From Rhodoplanes sp049284695 (GTDB lineage Bacteria; Pseudomonadota; Alphaproteobacteria; Rhizobiales; Xanthobacteraceae), in NCBI GenBank assembly GCA_049284695.1, contig JBAPYK010000360.1, forward strand, positions 1-9,086: a DNA stretch of 9,086 nucleotides, in the 5' to 3' direction. Below, piece after piece: positions 8,101 through 9,086 of this stretch (position 1 is its first letter; each line of letters begins with the position of its first letter). Made by a program: the position numbers and the translations under genes. The notes beneath the pieces were generated by a model that was given only the letters and a program-made list of their open reading frames with translations, searched no databases and was not told the DNA's origin.

Positions 8101-9086
8101 CAGGGTGTAGCTGTAGCTGACAACCCCGGTTCCGAGATCAACGTTTGTGATCGTCAGGGCGCCATAGGTCGTCGGGATCGCCGAGGGCAGGATGGTTACA
8201 GCCCCATCTGTCACTACCGGTATTCCGCCGATCGTCAGACCGTCAAAACCGTCCGGCGCGCTGACGTTGAACGTCCCCGTTTGCGTTAATGCCGCAGCGT
8301 TCGGGGAGGAACCATCCGTGAGATTGGCCTCGTAAACCGTCTTGTCGCCGCCCGTTGCACCAATGCCGGTGATCACAACCCCATCGTTCACGCCATCGAT
8401 AGTTACGGTGAAGGCCTGCTCGGCCGAGAGCGAACCGTCCGACACCGTGATGGTGAAGTTTTCAATCGCGGTCGTTGCCGGCAGCGCCTTGATCGCCGCA
8501 TCGTTGGGAACGAAGGAATAGTCCCCGGTTCCGCTATTTACGAAAAGCTTTCCATATGTGCCCGTCAGCGACACGTTGTATCCGCTGAGCGAGTTGTCCG
8601 CAGTCCCGCCGACAATCCCATACGTCAGGGTCTGGGCGGGACGGTCAACATCGGCTCCAATCAACGTGCCTGTCGCAGCGGTGAAGTGGTTGGACGTCGG
8701 CGTGTCGGTGTAGGTCGGCCCCGCCACCGGCTGAAGCGTCGGCGCATCGGCGACCGCGTTGACGGTGACGTTGATGGTGCCGACCGTCGAGGCGGTGTTG
8801 CCGCTACTGATCTCTTTCGAGGTTGCCGTCACGGTCAGGGCGAAGTCGGCATCGCTGTTGGCGGGCGGCGTGATGGTCAGCCCGGCGAGCTGATCCGGCG
8901 TCACCGTCCAGCTGCCGTTGCCATTGTCAGTCCCGTGAGACAGCGTCGCGCCGCTGGGCACGCCCGCAATGGTGATCGACAGGGTCTCGGAGCCGTCGGC
9001 GTCGGTGAGCGCCGACGTAATGCTGAGCGCAATCGGCGTGTCCTCGTTACCGGAGGCGTCGGAAACCGTCAGCGTCGGCGCATCGT
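5128..9086 (-). CDS. Giant VCBS/VWA/RTX-type secreted surface protein (adhesin-like), C-terminal 1318 residues, partial
   Basis: The frame is open to the right edge and no start is visible. The GTG at 8961 lies inside an Ig-like unit and is not the N-terminus. Visible residues, numbered from the window edge: Ig-like domain (1-112), VCBS repeat (114-234, 'G.YGKL.VNSGTGDYSFVPND' and 'FTITVSDG'), T1SS-143-like first half ending VKVVDDVP (235-374), von Willebrand A domain (388-606), the 'AGNILLNDP...GADGGRIQSITINNVTYTY' half (611-731), second Ig-like domain (738-831), one degenerate RTX unit GDDTLTGSSGPDLFVF (842-857), beta-helix-like N-x-G-T-I repeats (about 946-1121), a domain with FGDGEY and SDGNGGTLI, and an end of DFLLHG. 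Such proteins usually leave the cell through a type I secretion system and act in adhesion or biofilm formation. There is almost no cysteine. No type I exporter gene is seen on this side. The target surface is unknown. Confidence 0.88.
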   Translation of the reverse strand, partial: DAPTLTVSDASGNEDTPIALSITSALTDADGSETLSITIAGVPSGATLSHGTDNGNGSWTVTPDQLAGLTITPPANSDADFALTVTATSKEISSGNTASTVGTINVTVNAVADAPTLQPVAGPTYTDTPTSNHFTAATGTLIGADVDRPAQTLTYGIVGGTADNSLSGYNVSLTGTYGKLFVNSGTGDYSFVPNDAAIKALPATTAIENFTITVSDGSLSAEQAFTVTIDGVNDGVVITGIGATGGDKTVYEANLTDGSSPNAAALTQTGTFNVSAPDGFDGLTIGGIPVVTDGAVTILPSAIPTTYGALTITNVDLGTGVVSYSYTLSDNTLAHAPEGGANFVLDNISVALTDTDGSSASETLIVKVVDDVPLVTPNAREVAEPTPQTVDIQFIVDCSGSMFAPLGSVGFDVPGYSDDRIGLARYSMEQLLLSNDQIQNVQIIRFGSTAPDTGPDTMWMTKADALDYIRHNDENQWASLSGTNYDVALQTAIANYGDPRPLAASDQNLVYFISDGEPSGGGITGTTPTPAGDGVVSIADWEAHISNQNIDQVFAIGIGSGVNVANLEPIAYPNTDVVPPLGDEDNVSIVTASDVTSILNQLEDALNIPNAIAGNILLNDPNTSTGADSFGADGGRIQSITINNVTYTYNPVGNDISASSDPQPPQDTPVLTVTTLLGGTFIFYFAQSDPNVAGAWTYLTGESGSENIISYVLVDNDGDTAGGSLNITVTSAQQPAGIAGEPINLALSDPSGNQATPIIVTVSGLPSSWTLNEGARLDDGSWTVQTTDVESLTVTTSPDFVGAAVLNVTETWTNPDGTTGIKIIADNVEAYAPGSPIFAWSGDDTLTGSSGPDLFVFAQPIGYDVIYSFDAGHDQIDLIGYAGIASFDDVKSHLTADANGDAVITLADGQSITLDGVAADSLAASNFVFDQTPVVNSAGAMTIGDGALLPLSGAINNTGTIALESTGHATTLELIQHGVTLQGGGQLVLSDSDANVIASAAPGVTFTNADNTISGAGQLGDWQMTLVNNGTIVATGAHALIIDTGSNAVINTGTLEATGSGGLVVDSDIANTGLIWAHGGDITVNGSVSGAGGALLTGNATLEFAAAASINVTFVGADDFGTLVLDNPTAYTGQIFGFTGTGPENSDIINLKGITFDDGTSWTYYDDTGSNTGGTLTIYDTVNGVTTAVDSLTFGDGEYTTANFILTSDGNGGTLIADPPADFGTGAGTLATSNADPVHTQASDSFAFNSAFSENGTGGSETAQIVEQSDQTALQTVSDMFAHAANASPETIGPIGEGVATVSGVEHDKVQTDFLLHG
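5722..6249 (-). repeat. Beta-helix-like N-x-G-T-I repeat region
   Basis: The encoded segment repeats NNTGTIALES, VNNGTIVATG, INTGTLEATG and ANTGLIWAHG at irregular spacing, mixed with 'GGGQLVLSDSD' and 'GAGQLGD'. This pattern resembles right-handed beta-helix passengers of autotransporters and filamentous haemagglutinin-like proteins. Here it sits after the RTX unit of a type I-like protein. Confidence 0.6.
6592..6873 (-). repeat. Ig-like domain copy B of the adhesin-like protein
   Basis: Landmarks LALSDPSGNQATPI, SGLPSSWTLNEG and GSWTVQTTDVESLTVTT line up with copy A. Copy B lacks about 17 residues that in copy A lie between TPI and the GVPSG turn. The copies are diverged, so the duplication is old. 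Confidence 0.6.
7267..7923 (-). other. von Willebrand factor A domain with intact MIDAS
   Basis: The encoded segment starts TPQTVDIQFIVDCSGSM. The metal-ion-dependent adhesion site is complete: D-x-S-x-S as DCSGS (aspartate codon near 7896-7894), the threonine of SGTNYDVAL (about 7638-7636), and the aspartate of ISDGEPSGG (about 7542-7540). Intact MIDAS residues suggest divalent-cation-dependent ligand binding. The cysteine inside DxSxS is unusual in a protein otherwise almost free of cysteine. Confidence 0.85.
8383..8745 (-). other. VCBS repeat domain
   Basis: The encoded segment has the usual VCBS order: 'TYGIVGGTADNS', then 'YNVSLTGTYGKLFVNSGTGD' with YSFVPND, and finally 'ENFTITVSDGSLSAEQAFTV' followed by TIDGVND. 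VCBS repeats are structural units of large bacterial surface proteins from Vibrio, Colwellia, Bradyrhizobium and Shewanella-type families. Confidence 0.75.
8749..9084 (-). repeat. Ig-like domain copy A of the adhesin-like protein
   Basis: This stretch encodes visible residues 1-112 with landmarks LTVSDASGNEDTPI, GVPSGATLSHG and GSWTVTPDQLAGLTITPP. The pattern matches copy B at 6592-6873 and belongs to the beta-sandwich repeats common in large type I secreted adhesins. It probably continues a tandem array beyond the right edge. Confidence 0.7.

Noticed and set aside
8959..8961. GTG as start of the giant protein
   Set aside because: The 41 codons before it continue the same Ig-like domain in frame (LTVSDASGNEDTPI), so the gene extends past the edge.

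Overview
The window looks like a moderately GC-rich alphaproteobacterial chromosome, most likely from the Rhizobiales/Hyphomicrobiales. The inference rests on protein style: a CbbR-type LysR regulator, a CHASE2 adenylate cyclase with the WDGV-type C-terminal tail, and a giant VCBS/T1SS-143/VWA surface protein. No rRNA or other phylogenetic marker is present, so the genus cannot be named.

Layout. (1) Positions 1-427 (minus) hold the 5' part of a dihydroorotate-dehydrogenase-like flavoprotein gene, cut by the left edge. (2) Positions 428-649 are a divergent intergenic region with a perfect 22-bp palindrome and a TATAAT box pointing at the DHOD-like gene. (3) Positions 650-1567 (plus) encode a LysR-family regulator of the CbbR type. 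These three parts form a classic LysR regulator/target pair, although no Calvin-cycle gene is visible. (4) Positions 1635-2648 (minus), convergent with the regulator, encode an exported NrtA/SsuA/NMT1-like substrate-binding protein with no permease or ATPase beside it and a visibly lower GC content. (5) Positions 2775-4994 (minus) encode a membrane CHASE2-class III adenylate cyclase. (6) Positions 5128-9086 (minus) hold the C-terminal 1318 residues of a very large repetitive secreted protein. Its order is Ig-like, VCBS, T1SS-143-like, von Willebrand A, T1SS-143-like second half, Ig-like, one degenerate RTX nonapeptide, beta-helix-like N-x-G-T-I repeats, then a tail ending in DFLLHG. The reading frame runs off the right edge without a start.

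How the parts may work together. The adhesin-like protein, the cyclase and the substrate-binding protein lie in the same direction with gaps of 133 and 126 bp. The cyclase carries a periplasmic sensor domain, so it could couple an envelope or surface signal to cAMP. That link to the surface protein is inference from gene order only. There is no tRNA, rRNA, CRISPR array, insertion sequence or convincing intrinsic terminator in the window.
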